A DNA stretch of 56,155 bases, taken from positions 1-56,155 of IMG/VR virus record IMGVR_UViG_3300050821_004792. One strand, 5' to 3'. Positions within the stretch are counted from its first letter, which is position 1, and each line of letters begins with the position of its first letter. The DNA is from a virus. Below the pieces are notes generated by a model that was not told the DNA's origin, ran no database searches, and worked only from the letters and a program-made list of their open reading frames with translations. Made by a program: the position numbers and the translations under genes. Shown in pieces: positions 1 to 7,230 of this stretch.

Positions 1-213
1 TCGGTCTATGCCTACATAGGAAGCTTCTTCAAGCTTCCAATCTGGAAATATGTAAAGCATCCCCGTGGGAAGTATCCATTTCAGCCATGTGTGCAGCTGT
101 GGGACCTTGGGCTGGTACCGAGCTTTGATGGTAAGACTTGGCGGTTACATGGTGGCCCAAAGGCTAAGGTGATGTTCGAAATTACCAAGGAACAGTTAGC
201 TGCTAAGGAGTAG
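1..213 (+). CDS. C-terminal part of a repeat-containing phage protein (continues from the window end)
   Basis: The reading frame is open from base 1 and stops at TAG 211-213. The 70 visible residues begin SVYAYIGSFFKL and contain a conserved-looking stretch around PSFDGKTWRLHGG. There is no start codon, so the N-terminus lies off the left edge. The CDS at 55661-56155 runs off the right edge in a compatible frame and ends in S-V repeats of the same type (DSV/GSV) that this fragment begins with. I infer that the two pieces are one protein of about 235 residues. Its function is unknown. Confidence 0.8.
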   Translation, partial: SVYAYIGSFFKLPIWKYVKHPRGKYPFQPCVQLWDLGLVPSFDGKTWRLHGGPKAKVMFEITKEQLAAKE

Positions 214-216
214 CTT

Positions 217-417
217 ATGCAGGTATTTAAGCGGACCTTTGAGGCTGGTAAGCACCCGGAAGGGAGCTTGGAACGGGAGCGGCTAGCCGGTAGCAAGCTT
301 ACCAACCTCGATTATCCCACCTATAAGTTTGTGGTGCTGGATGAGGATGGGTATGTGAGGGAGATTTTCAGGACTGAGCAGGAAGCCGAGCGGTGGGCAA
401 GGGAGCATGAACTATGA
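217..417 (+). CDS. Small hypothetical phage protein
   Basis: This 66-residue protein has a good Shine-Dalgarno sequence (aaggag) about 10 bases before the ATG. It is charged, has no membrane segment and ends in a Glu/Arg-rich helix (EQEAERWAREHEL). It starts 4 bases after the stop of the preceding gene, and its stop overlaps the start of the LuxR-type HTH gene, so it is part of an operon. I do not recognise the family. Confidence 0.65.
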   Translation: MQVFKRTFEAGKHPEGSLERERLAGSKLTNLDYPTYKFVVLDEDGYVREIFRTEQEAERWAREHEL

Positions 418-686
418 CCCCAGCACAATACTTTTCCAAGTGGCATCCAACGGCGCCATGGCTCACAGCGAGACAAGCGGAGATTGTGAAACTCATGATG
501 CTGGGCCTGAGCAACAAGGAAATAGCGGCCAAGCTAGGGATTGTGCCGTCAACGGCGGAGACACACAGAGCCAATATCTATGAGAAAGCATATCCTGAGC
601 ATCGGCATTGGGCTAATGCTATGACGCTGACGAGGGAGTTTTGGTTGAAGTTTGCTGAGGATTACCGGAAGCGGGGAGGGAGATGA
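414..686 (+). CDS. LuxR/GerE-type helix-turn-helix protein
   Basis: This is a 90-residue protein. Residues 17-60 match the GerE/LuxR C-terminal DNA-binding domain: LTARQAEIVKLMMLGLSNKE followed by IAAKLGIVPSTAETHRANI. It has no receiver or ligand-binding domain, so it is a stand-alone HTH. Its ATG overlaps the end of the previous gene, and its TGA overlaps the ATG of the next. The family binds DNA and usually activates transcription. I infer a role in controlling phage or host genes. Confidence 0.8.
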   Translation: MTPAQYFSKWHPTAPWLTARQAEIVKLMMLGLSNKEIAAKLGIVPSTAETHRANIYEKAYPEHRHWANAMTLTREFWLKFAEDYRKRGGR

Positions 687-838
687 GCATGACCGTCAAG
701 CAGGCAATCGAGTGGCTAAGCAAGCTACCGGACAAGGACATGTTCATCCTGATCGGCTGTCCGCATTGTGGACGTGGACATCAGCTTGGGCGGATTGCAG
801 AGGCTGTAGTGCTGGAAGGCAAGGCTGAGGAGGAGTGA
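683..838 (+). CDS. Small protein with CxxC knuckle
   Basis: This 51-residue ORF starts at an ATG overlapping the previous stop (ATGA). It has an amphipathic N-terminal helix (QAIEWLSKLPDKD) and one half of a zinc-ribbon motif (GCPHCGRGH), and ends in an acidic tail. The overlap, codon use and CPHC motif support real coding. Its function is unknown. Confidence 0.55.
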   Translation: MSMTVKQAIEWLSKLPDKDMFILIGCPHCGRGHQLGRIAEAVVLEGKAEEE

Positions 839-843
839 TCGTC

Positions 844-990
844 ATGCAGGTTGAGAGTGAGCCTAGGCCGTTAGAGGTCATGCTGGTGTGGATGCTGTGT
901 GGGATCGTGAGTGGAGCGGGGCTGTATGGTGCGCTCAGGGTGGTAGCGGCGCTGCTGAGAGCTCTAGGAGTCAAGATAACGGGAGTTTAG
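844..990 (+). CDS. Small single-span membrane protein
   Basis: A 48-residue ORF starts 5 bases after the previous stop. Residues 12-40 are hydrophobic (VMLVWMLCGIVSGAGLYGAL then VVAALLRALGV) and predict one or two membrane helices after a short acidic N-terminus. The role is unknown. A membrane-active early protein is possible. Confidence 0.5.
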   Translation: MQVESEPRPLEVMLVWMLCGIVSGAGLYGALRVVAALLRALGVKITGV

Positions 991-1038
991 GGCTCAGCGC
1001 TGCTGGAAACGGCCCCAGCGTCGACTTTAGGAGGCATC

Positions 1039-1259
1039 GTGAGCAACGATCAGGTAACAAATCCGAGAGAATGGGATGATCTCCAAGTCATCCCGCTACA
1101 GCAATCTGCGTCAACTGCAACCTGGTTACCAATGCCAGCAGATGTCCGGCATGTGCCAGCTCGGAGTCGATCTATCCCTTGGCCAAATGGCTTGAAGATG
1201 TCGAGAGATCGCGGAAAGATGAGAGGCTGGTGACGGCCGTGATAGCGGGAGAATGCTAG
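1039..1259 (+). pseudogene. Zinc-ribbon protein read in two frames (frameshifted)
   Basis: A strong Shine-Dalgarno (taggagg) precedes GTG 1039, which opens a frame reading MSNDQVTNPREWDD. The sequence that clearly looks coding lies in the -1 frame, from about 1080 to TAG 1257-1259. It has a C-x2-C-x9-C-x2-C zinc ribbon (CVNCNLVTNASRCPAC) and a helical tail. That frame has TGA 1077-1079 just upstream and no ATG, GTG or TTG before the ribbon. Joining the two needs a -1 shift near 1077-1100. It is either a real frameshift mutation, a sequencing indel or programmed frameshifting; I see no classical slippery heptamer. Confidence 0.55.
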
Positions 1260-1268
1260 GAGGAAACC

Positions 1269-1577
1269 ATGAAAACGTTGAATGATTTTATGTTCGAGTC
1301 TCATGCTGAAGCAAGAAAGGCTGTCAACTGGGAGGATGCTACGGATGTGCTGCTCGAAGACGGCAACTGGTACTCCACACCCAACGGAGTAGCGCTAGTG
1401 CTTAAAGGGCCGGCTGGTAATTCTGGACCTTGGGTAACTTGGGTAGATGCTGAAGGGGACCGTGTGTATGCTCCGGTTAGTGGGGTCCGGGCGTTACGTG
1501 AGGAGCACTGGGAAGAGTGCGTTCGGGGACTCTATGAATCCTTACAACCCGATCCTTCCACCGAAGGGGCGTCCTAA
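1269..1577 (+). CDS. Hypothetical phage protein
   Basis: A 102-residue acidic protein begins at an ATG preceded by aggagg. It is Trp-rich (WYSTPNG, GPWVTWVDAEGD, HWEECVRGL) and suggests a small beta-rich fold. There is no recognised domain. It is the last plus-strand gene before the TGCAGTT repeat cluster. Confidence 0.65.
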   Translation: MKTLNDFMFESHAEARKAVNWEDATDVLLEDGNWYSTPNGVALVLKGPAGNSGPWVTWVDAEGDRVYAPVSGVRALREEHWEECVRGLYESLQPDPSTEGAS

Positions 1578-1593
1578 CGGAGAGGTAAAAACG

Positions 1594-1760
1594 TGCAGTT
1601 TCTCTTGTAAGTAATAGTAGTATATATAGTTAGTTACTGCATGGGGGGTGTGCAGTTCGTGCAGTTTCGTGCAGTTCAAACTGCATCAAACTGCATAACT
1701 GCATGAGGGTGATGCAGGAGGGTTGGGCCAATGGAATGTTGGGGTTACGGGGAAACTGCA
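1594..1760. repeat. TGCAGTT / AACTGCA repeat cluster (iteron-like)
   Basis: Four copies of TGCAGTT (1594-1600, 1651-1657, 1660-1666, 1670-1676) are followed by four copies of its complement AACTGCA (1679-1685, 1689-1695, 1697-1703, 1754-1760). The inner six copies are spaced by only 2-3 bases and form an inverted array. The whole non-coding stretch 1578-1799 lies between two converging genes, next to the 3' end of a RepA-like ATPase gene. I infer a replication-origin or protein-binding array. A transcription-end structure is the alternative. Confidence 0.6.
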
Positions 1761-1799
1761 TCCAATTTTCCCCAGTATCAGACAGACTTTTGCCAATCC

Positions 1800-2723
1800 T
1801 TACACTTTTGCCCGTTTTCGGTACTGGCCACGGCCGATTTTATCGAGCAAGCCGTCACCTACGGAAGCGCTCAGCCAGTTGTAGATTGTGCGCTCAGCTT
1901 TGAGGCCCTTGCTCATTCCATACTCGATAGCGTCAGCGGTGGTGAAGGTGAGTCCAGGCGCCAGCTTAGCCAGCCACACGTCGAGGATAACTTGGCCGAT
2001 AGTTTGCTGGACTTCGACAAGGTGGCCCTCAGCGTTGAAGCAGTAGTCAGATTCGTAAGCTGGACCGGAGTGGATGTTGAATCGAATCAGGCGCTCGCCA
2101 GAGGGGCCAGTTTCGATGAATTCGATGATTGTACCACAGCCAGCAGGCAGGCCGACAGAGCCAATTCCTGAATTGCGTGATGAGGACTGAGTCTCGCCAG
2201 ATTTCATCTTAGGACTGTGCGTAGAAGCCCAGAAGTCAATCCCGGTGCGTTGCGTGTAGAGATTGAGTTTGCGGATGAAGCCAAGAGCGGCCTTGTAGAG
2301 AGGTTCCTTGCCTTGGGGTTCGGGGATGAGCATAGCAAGCGCTTCGATAAAGACTAGCTCCGTACCCTCCGGTATCTTGTCGATGACGTATTTGAAGCTC
2401 CAGTCGATTTCCTGATCCATGAAGCTGAACATGGGGATCTTGCTAGGATCGAAGCCTAAAGCCTCCCAGGTATCGCGTGCATATTGCGAAGGCCGATCAC
2501 ACATCACATAGAAAATTTTGGTCGGCTTGGTAGGCTTGCCGAAGACTGGACGTCCATCGGTGAGAGCGTCTAGGATTGGGATACTGAAGCGTGTTTTGCC
2601 GCTGCCGCTGTTTCCGATGAAGAGGTTTGGAGCTCCCTTGGGAAGCACCCCGGGGACGTGCCATCGTATAGCCAATTTTCCGACCTTCCTAGGGGCCGGG
2701 GAGGTCGAGACCCCAGCCCCCAC
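1800..2723 (-). CDS. RepA-like AAA ATPase, probable replicative helicase
   Basis: This 307-residue protein has a Walker A motif at about residues 37-44 (GNSGSGKT) and a Walker B-like strand (ELVFIEALAMLI) near residue 125. The sensor region includes WASTHSPKMK, and there is a C-terminal winged-helix-like domain (TTADAIEYGM, TIYNWL). The layout fits the AAA_25/RepA hexameric helicase group. It starts at GTG 2723, alone on the minus strand, divergent from the SSB-tip gene and next to the TGCAGTT array. It probably unwinds phage DNA or acts in initiation. No primase domain is visible. Confidence 0.75.
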   Translation of the reverse strand: MGAGVSTSPAPRKVGKLAIRWHVPGVLPKGAPNLFIGNSGSGKTRFSIPILDALTDGRPVFGKPTKPTKIFYVMCDRPSQYARDTWEALGFDPSKIPMFSFMDQEIDWSFKYVIDKIPEGTELVFIEALAMLIPEPQGKEPLYKAALGFIRKLNLYTQRTGIDFWASTHSPKMKSGETQSSSRNSGIGSVGLPAGCGTIIEFIETGPSGERLIRFNIHSGPAYESDYCFNAEGHLVEVQQTIGQVILDVWLAKLAPGLTFTTADAIEYGMSKGLKAERTIYNWLSASVGDGLLDKIGRGQYRKRAKV

Positions 2724-2792
2724 AGTACCGGTTGAGCCCAGAGGATAGGCCCAAGCTCAGGATAGCACCACTGTCAAGAGGCGGTGAGCAAG

Positions 2793-2806
2793 CTAACCAC
2801 GCTTAG
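2793..2806. promoter_or_regulatory. Operator-like palindrome, copy 1
   Basis: CTAACCACGCTTAG is an imperfect inverted repeat in the 156-1 90-base divergent spacer between the helicase gene and the SSB-tip gene. Its reverse complement, CTAAGCGTGGTTAG, differs by one base from the perfect palindrome CTAAGCGTGCTTAG at 53019-53032 upstream of the other early operon. The shared site suggests one phage regulator acting at both places. Confidence 0.5.
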
Positions 2807-2869
2807 AGCAATTGTAAGGCCATATAAATTGCTGGAGCCTATTGACAAGGGGCCCGGAGCAGCGGTAGC

Positions 2870-2898
2870 TTGACACTCGTTGAAAGTTTTCAATACAC
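2870..2898 (+). promoter_or_regulatory. Candidate early promoter with palindrome
   Basis: A TTGACA -35 box lies at 2870-2875, with a weak AATACA-type -10 region near 2892-2898. The spacer holds a 14-base hyphenated palindrome, TTGAAAGTTTTCAA (2880-2893), where a repressor could bind. It reads towards the gene starting at 2913. The -10 match is poor, so the call is tentative. Confidence 0.35.
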
Positions 2899-2912
2899 AA
2901 AAGGTGATCGAA

Positions 2913-3452
2913 ATGAAGGAACTGAATATTACACAATTCACTGATATGCTACGGAATCTGGCAGACTTCTACGAGACTCACCCTAAGGCGCCGATCCCAT
3001 TCGACTTCAAGTATGGCTGGCTCAACGCATATCTGCCTGGTGGTGACGAAGGCAGGGCAATCTTACAGTCCCTAGGGAGCTTCAGGAAGGTGTTCGAAGA
3101 CGACTATTTCCGGGCTGAGGTGCAGGTTGGAGAGATGACGCTGAGATTCAGCACCAGGCGGGAGAATATCTGTGTGCGGAAGGTGGTAGGAACCAAGATA
3201 GTAGCAGAGACTGTGATTCCATCTTCCTATACGCCTGAAACTGTGATCCCCGCTCATGAAGAGGAAATTGTGGAGTGGGATTGTGGACAGCCCATTCATG
3301 GCGATGCTGAGCCTGTCCCTGCCTATGCTGAGGCTCCAGCTCCAGACGAGGCGGGATGGGGAGCTGGGCAGCAACCAGTGACGCCTCCATTACCGCCACC
3401 GTTGCCTGACGCAGTGAGCGTTGAGGAAGATATTGACGAAATCCCATTTTAA
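2913..3452 (+). CDS. Probable DNA-metabolism protein with SSB-like C-terminal tip
   Basis: This 179-residue protein starts at ATG 2913, which has a aaggtgat Shine-Dalgarno; an in-frame TTG at 2880 is less likely. An N-terminal alpha/beta region of about 110 residues is followed by a Pro/Ala/acidic linker (PVTPPLPPPLPDA) and the end VEEDIDEIPF. Bacterial and phage single-stranded-DNA-binding proteins end in an acidic tip D-D-D-I-P-F, which recruits partner proteins. The tip and disordered linker here match that arrangement, although I do not recognise an OB fold. It lies upstream of HNH, Cas4-like and Sak4-like genes, which fits a replication or recombination role. Confidence 0.65.
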   Translation: MKELNITQFTDMLRNLADFYETHPKAPIPFDFKYGWLNAYLPGGDEGRAILQSLGSFRKVFEDDYFRAEVQVGEMTLRFSTRRENICVRKVVGTKIVAETVIPSSYTPETVIPAHEEEIVEWDCGQPIHGDAEPVPAYAEAPAPDEAGWGAGQQPVTPPLPPPLPDAVSVEEDIDEIPF

Positions 3453-3467
3453 TTCTAGAATGGGAGC

Positions 3468-3884
3468 ATGAAAGTTTGTAAGAAGTGCTTAAGGGTGCTT
3501 GCTCCTACTGAGTTCTACAAGCATAGTCAGATGAGGGATGGACTGCTGAGTTTTTGCAAGTCTTGTGTAAAGGTTCGCATTACGCAGTATCGTAAGGCTA
3601 ATCTTGAGCAGGTACGGGAGTATGACCGTATCCGCAACAAGACAGATGAACGTCGGCGGCATCAGTTCCTTCATAGTAAGGCTTGGAAAAAGCGTCATCC
3701 GGAAAAGTATCGTGCTCATGTCAGTGCCAATAATGCAGTTCGTAGCGGCAAGTTGCAACGTCAACCATGTCAAGTTTGTGGATCTAGGGCCGAGAAGCAT
3801 CATCCTGATTACACAGATCCATTACGAGTAGTTTGGCTATGTTCTCGGCATCATCACGAGTTACATCGGAGATACAAAGACTAA
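3468..3884 (+). CDS. HNH endonuclease with N-terminal zinc ribbon
   Basis: A 138-residue basic protein. An N-terminal CKKC...CKSC ribbon (residues 4-33) is followed by a Lys/Arg-rich helix and a C-terminal HNH core: C-x2-C (CQVCG), EKHHPDYTDPLRV, then LCSRHHHELHRRY. Such enzymes are common in phages, as homing endonucleases or as packaging or recombination nucleases. It starts 15 bases after the SSB-tip gene and its stop is 1 base before the next start, so it is cotranscribed. Confidence 0.8.
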   Translation: MKVCKKCLRVLAPTEFYKHSQMRDGLLSFCKSCVKVRITQYRKANLEQVREYDRIRNKTDERRRHQFLHSKAWKKRHPEKYRAHVSANNAVRSGKLQRQPCQVCGSRAEKHHPDYTDPLRVVWLCSRHHHELHRRYKD

Positions 3885-3885
3885 T

Positions 3886-5292
3886 ATGATCATCATTGAC
3901 AGATCACGCTTGGAAGCAGCCATGGAGTGTCCAAGGAAATACTATTGGCACTATCTCCATGGTGGAAGCGGAATCGAGCGCAAGTCAGTAAGCGTCCCGC
4001 TGCTGACAGGATCGCTGATTCACTCACCGTTAGCGGCCGTGCTGCTACGCTATCGACAAGGACTTGATCTTGAGCTACAGCACATTGTCGATGACGCCAA
4101 GCAGGAATATGTCAAGGTAGTGAGCGATAGAGGGCTGCTGCTAGACTACTTTGATGGCTCTGATGCCCAGCTGGGTCAGGTCGAGTCCTCGCCGATAGCG
4201 TGGCAGGTCAATGAGCAGATAGCGCTGCTGGAAGCACTGGTAAAGGGATGGGTACGCGTACGGCTGCCGCGCCTTCTCGAGGAGTACGAGATTATCGACG
4301 TTGAACAGGAGCAGGCGATAACGCTGGGCAGAGATATTGTCATGCTCACGCGCAGAGATGCGTTGCTGAGGCGCCGGCAGACAGGGGAATACTTTGTGCT
4401 CAACTTCAAGACCACGTCCAATCCCGATCAAACCTGGCGTGAACAATGGAGGTATGATCAGCAAACGATATCAGAGTTCGTTGCCGCTGATGCGAGCGTG
4501 CGCGACAAGGTTGGGAGTGCTGCTGGTGGCGGTCGCTCCGCTCATCTGGACAGCGCTGTAAAGGCCCTAGACGGTGGCACTCCCAGCGTAATAGCAAGTC
4601 CGTCGGCTATGCCGACAGAATTAGCAGGTGGCCAAGGTAGCGACCATGTTGTGAGAGGCGTGCTGATCGAGGGCCTTGTCAAGGGCCAGCGAAAGCTGAA
4701 ATGGCCGGAGGATGTTGAGCCTGCGCAGTGGCGGCATAACTCGCCGCTGCTCTATCACTATGCTACAGCGGCCAATCCGCCGATGCCACGCAGTTACTAC
4801 GCGGATGCTTACCGCACCTGCACCGAGCCTCATCCGTGGCGGTGGGTGAAGGGCGGCCACTGCCCCGGCGGAAAGAAGCACAAGATCGGCGACGAATACC
4901 AGCGGGATATGGTGAGTCAAACGTGCGGTATTGACAGCTGGCTGGATTGGCTCAGCGAGAATGATCAGCAGACGCTGGAAGCACAGTTTATTGCGCTGCC
5001 TGCCATCATCCGTAGCGATTATGAGATTGAACGCTGGAAGCGTCAGACCATCGGCCAAGCGAATGACCTAGATGGCCGACGCGCGGAGCTGGAGATTGAG
5101 CAGGACGGTGGGGAGGCCACGCTCGATAATTGCTTCCCCATGGCAACGGGAGGAGGCAACTGCTTGCGACCGTCAAGGTGTCCATTCCTTGACCTGTGCT
5201 TTGGCGTGGCTGATCCAGACGACCGGGAAGCGTTTGTCGCGCGAGTGCCAAATCATCCAGCGGAGACAAAGCTAGTAACAATCAAAGTTTAA
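3886..5292 (+). CDS. PD-(D/E)XK nuclease, Cas4/AddB-like with Fe-S cysteines
   Basis: This 468-residue protein begins with the Cas4/RecB-type pattern ECPRKYYWHY (Cys15). GSLIHS supplies the motif I His, RRDALLRR supplies the Asp, FVLNFKTT is the (D/E)xK strand, and DQQTISEF supplies the Gln motif. Three more Cys cluster near the C-terminus (CLRPSRCPFLDLC), which with Cys15 is the known four-Cys iron-sulfur layout of AddB/Cas4. The acidic residue expected before K is Asn here (LNFK), so nuclease activity is uncertain. A low-complexity stretch of about 40 residues near 205-250 looks inserted (see the inverted repeats). It lies beside a Sak4-like ATPase, which suggests phage recombination. Confidence 0.78.
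   Translation: MIIIDRSRLEAAMECPRKYYWHYLHGGSGIERKSVSVPLLTGSLIHSPLAAVLLRYRQGLDLELQHIVDDAKQEYVKVVSDRGLLLDYFDGSDAQLGQVESSPIAWQVNEQIALLEALVKGWVRVRLPRLLEEYEIIDVEQEQAITLGRDIVMLTRRDALLRRRQTGEYFVLNFKTTSNPDQTWREQWRYDQQTISEFVAADASVRDKVGSAAGGGRSAHLDSAVKALDGGTPSVIASPSAMPTELAGGQGSDHVVRGVLIEGLVKGQRKLKWPEDVEPAQWRHNSPLLYHYATAANPPMPRSYYADAYRTCTEPHPWRWVKGGHCPGGKKHKIGDEYQRDMVSQTCGIDSWLDWLSENDQQTLEAQFIALPAIIRSDYEIERWKRQTIGQANDLDGRRAELEIEQDGGEATLDNCFPMATGGGNCLRPSRCPFLDLCFGVADPDDREAFVARVPNHPAETKLVTIKV
4513..4616. repeat. Inverted repeats inside the Cas4-like gene (possible in-frame insert)
   Basis: GGGAGTGC at 4513-4520 is matched by its complement GCACTCCC at 4577-4584. A second perfect stem, GTCGGC-TAT-GCCGAC, lies at 4602-4616. 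The encoded residues are Gly/Ala/Ser-rich and interrupt the region between the Gln motif and GVLIEGLVKG. The structure resembles a small palindromic element that spread in frame. Confidence 0.4.
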
Positions 5293-5311
5293 CTTGAAAG
5301 GTGGCTTGTAA

Positions 5312-6253
5312 GTGTCTAATTTCAGAGCGTTTAAGGCCGACTTGCTTTACGGACAGAGCGGTTTGTACAAGACCAGTAATTGCGGCTGGGCAGCGAAATA
5401 CTACTATGAGAAATACGGCCTCACCACGAGATGGGTAGGCGCCGATAACGGCGGCTGGGAACCAGTGGATCACCTAGTTCAACAGGGGATCATCGAAGCA
5501 TGGCCAATCCGGCTATGGCCAAACAAGATTGAGGCGCTGGATCTGGCGTGTCAGGGCTACTGGCCAAACTCGCTCACGGACCCGGCCAAGGGACTGATGC
5601 CACCGGCCGAGATAGCCAAGACCAAGGTAGGGCTATACGTATTCGAGGGGCTCACTAGTTTCGGCGAGGTGATCATGGATGCGTTGCGCAAGCCAGGGAT
5701 CAGCCTGAGCCAGGACCCAAACTATGTGCTGAAGGACGGAAACGCGACCTACGTAGGATCGAACATGTCCAACTATGGCTTCGTGCAGGACCGGATTGGG
5801 GAGTTCGTGACGAAGACGCACATGATTCCACAGGTGAAAAAGGTGCTCTGGACCGCCCTTGAAGGCCGTGGCGAGGACAAGGAGACCAAGTTACCAGTGT
5901 TCGGGCCAGCGATCGAGGGGAAGAAAGCTACGGCCAAGGCCTCTCAATGGTTCGGCAACACGCTACATATGGAGGCATGTGTAGCATCGACGCAGGTTGA
6001 CGAGAGTGCTAAGCAGATCAGCGTTACGACCGAAGTCAGAATGTATCTGCGCACTCACGTTGATCTGAACAGCAAGTTACCGTTCCCCGCCAAGATCCGG
6101 GCTCCGTTCGATATGGACCCCAAAGAGTGGAATGCGCGAGTTCCTGAATGGATGGAGCCAAGGATCGATAAACTGTATGCCTTGCTAGACACGCTTAAGG
6201 CTGAAGCGTCAGCACGAGCGGGGAAGTTGGCAGTAGTTGCAGTAGCTAAGTGA
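5312..6253 (+). CDS. Sak4/RecA-like P-loop ATPase (recombination)
   Basis: A 313-residue protein starts at GTG 5312 with gaaaggtgg upstream. The P-loop at residues 14-22 is GQSGLYKTS, a Walker A with Tyr in place of the Gly that normally precedes Lys. A Walker B-like strand (VGLYVFEGLTSF) lies near residue 107. The size and layout fit phage AAA_24/Sak4-type single-strand annealing ATPases. It follows the Cas4-like nuclease by 19 bases, so the pair is probably a recombination module. The C-terminus is helical and Ala-rich. Confidence 0.7.
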   Translation: MSNFRAFKADLLYGQSGLYKTSNCGWAAKYYYEKYGLTTRWVGADNGGWEPVDHLVQQGIIEAWPIRLWPNKIEALDLACQGYWPNSLTDPAKGLMPPAEIAKTKVGLYVFEGLTSFGEVIMDALRKPGISLSQDPNYVLKDGNATYVGSNMSNYGFVQDRIGEFVTKTHMIPQVKKVLWTALEGRGEDKETKLPVFGPAIEGKKATAKASQWFGNTLHMEACVASTQVDESAKQISVTTEVRMYLRTHVDLNSKLPFPAKIRAPFDMDPKEWNARVPEWMEPRIDKLYALLDTLKAEASARAGKLAVVAVAK

Positions 6254-6261
6254 CTTTAACC

Positions 6262-6273
6262 GGGCTATAGCCC
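6262..6273. other. Short perfect palindrome between genes
   Basis: GGGCTATAGCCC lies in the 36-base gap between the Sak4-like gene and the next, and just precedes its Shine-Dalgarno. It could be a weak hairpin that modulates read-through or translation. Confidence 0.3.
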
Positions 6274-6289
6274 AAAGGAGAACACGAAC

Positions 6290-6967
6290 ATGGCGGTAAA
6301 TTTGAATGATCTGAACTTGGTAGAGGAAGAGGTACCGCAGGTGGATTGGGACGCTCCGGAGGGAGGGCTATATCCACCCAGCATTCCGGTTGGGGATCAC
6401 GATTTCATCTTCAAGCTCGCCGATGATCCCTATCAGTCCATCCAGCGAGAAGGAAAGAATGCGCTTCAGGTGACGTATGCGGCTACGACTACCGTGGACG
6501 GAACCGAGAAGACGCTGAACTACCAGCGAGTGAACACGCACCGATCAGCGGGGATGGTAGCGGCTAGGCGTAACGCGAGCGCATTCGAGCTGCTCCGGGC
6601 GCTAGGGACGAGAGTCACCGAGCCCACCGCTAAGAACATAGCGGCCGCCTTGGAAGATGCGAGCAACTCAGCCAAGCACTTCACCGCTGGCGTTCAGTGG
6701 CGTGGCTACTGCGACCATGGTGTCAAGGGAGCCAAGGATGGAATCGAGGTGGCGACGAGGCCTAGCAAGAAGAAAGTAGCGGCTGGCACGCAGTTCGCCT
6801 GGCCGAGAAACGCTGACGGACAGTTCGAGCTATTCGTGACCTGCCCCAAGTGTAAGCAGGGAATGAAGGTCAACGCAGAGATCGCGGATTTCCATCTTCC
6901 CAAGGATGGGGTGACCACAGTGGCCAGCTCAACTAACGGTAATGGCACCAGCAGCGTGAATATCTAG
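6290..6967 (+). CDS. Hypothetical protein with four-Cys zinc-binding region, recombination cluster
   Basis: A 225-residue protein with aaaggag before the ATG. The N-terminal half is mixed alpha/beta. Cysteines at YCDHG (about 142) and CPKCKQG (about 194) could bind zinc. The C-terminal 20 residues are Ser/Thr/Asn/Gly-rich and probably disordered. It sits directly behind the Sak4-like ATPase, where many phages carry a single-strand-binding or partner protein. That role is inferred only from position. Confidence 0.65.
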   Translation: MAVNLNDLNLVEEEVPQVDWDAPEGGLYPPSIPVGDHDFIFKLADDPYQSIQREGKNALQVTYAATTTVDGTEKTLNYQRVNTHRSAGMVAARRNASAFELLRALGTRVTEPTAKNIAAALEDASNSAKHFTAGVQWRGYCDHGVKGAKDGIEVATRPSKKKVAAGTQFAWPRNADGQFELFVTCPKCKQGMKVNAEIADFHLPKDGVTTVASSTNGNGTSSVNI

Positions 6968-6975
6968 GAGGCTTG

Positions 6976-7230
6976 ATGCCCAACACAGGAACGAATGGTG
7001 ATGGCGTGAGCGGCGTGAGCCCACCGCTTCCCTCGGTCAGCCTGGCCGATCATATCTCGCTGGTTCTGCTAGATCTGGCAGGCGGCCCAGTCCGCCTCAA
7101 TCTCATCCTGAAGAAGCTAAATCAGCGCGGGGTCGTGATCACCGAGTCAGCAGTGATCAACTGTATGCAGCGGAAGCCTGAGCGATTTACACGATCGGAG
7201 CGAGGAATGTATGAGCTAGTTGTCGGGTAA
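6976..7230 (+). CDS. Small winged-helix-like protein
   Basis: An 84-residue protein; ATG 6976 is chosen because aggagg lies at the right distance. After a Gly/Ser/Pro-rich start, residues 25-80 suggest a winged helix (LVLLDLAGGPVRLNLILKKL, then GVVITESAVINCMQRKPERF, then RGMYELV). It may bind DNA. It closes the recombination block. Confidence 0.6.
   Translation: MPNTGTNGDGVSGVSPPLPSVSLADHISLVLLDLAGGPVRLNLILKKLNQRGVVITESAVINCMQRKPERFTRSERGMYELVVG

Noticed and set aside
1731-2171. 146-residue plus-strand ORF over the end of the RepA-like gene
   Set aside because: It is antisense to the Walker ATPase, has no Shine-Dalgarno and no domain features; a shadow frame.
4141-5281. Several 60-145-residue minus-strand ORFs opposite the Cas4-like gene
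   Set aside because: All are antisense to a gene with clear motifs and have no starts or domains of their own.
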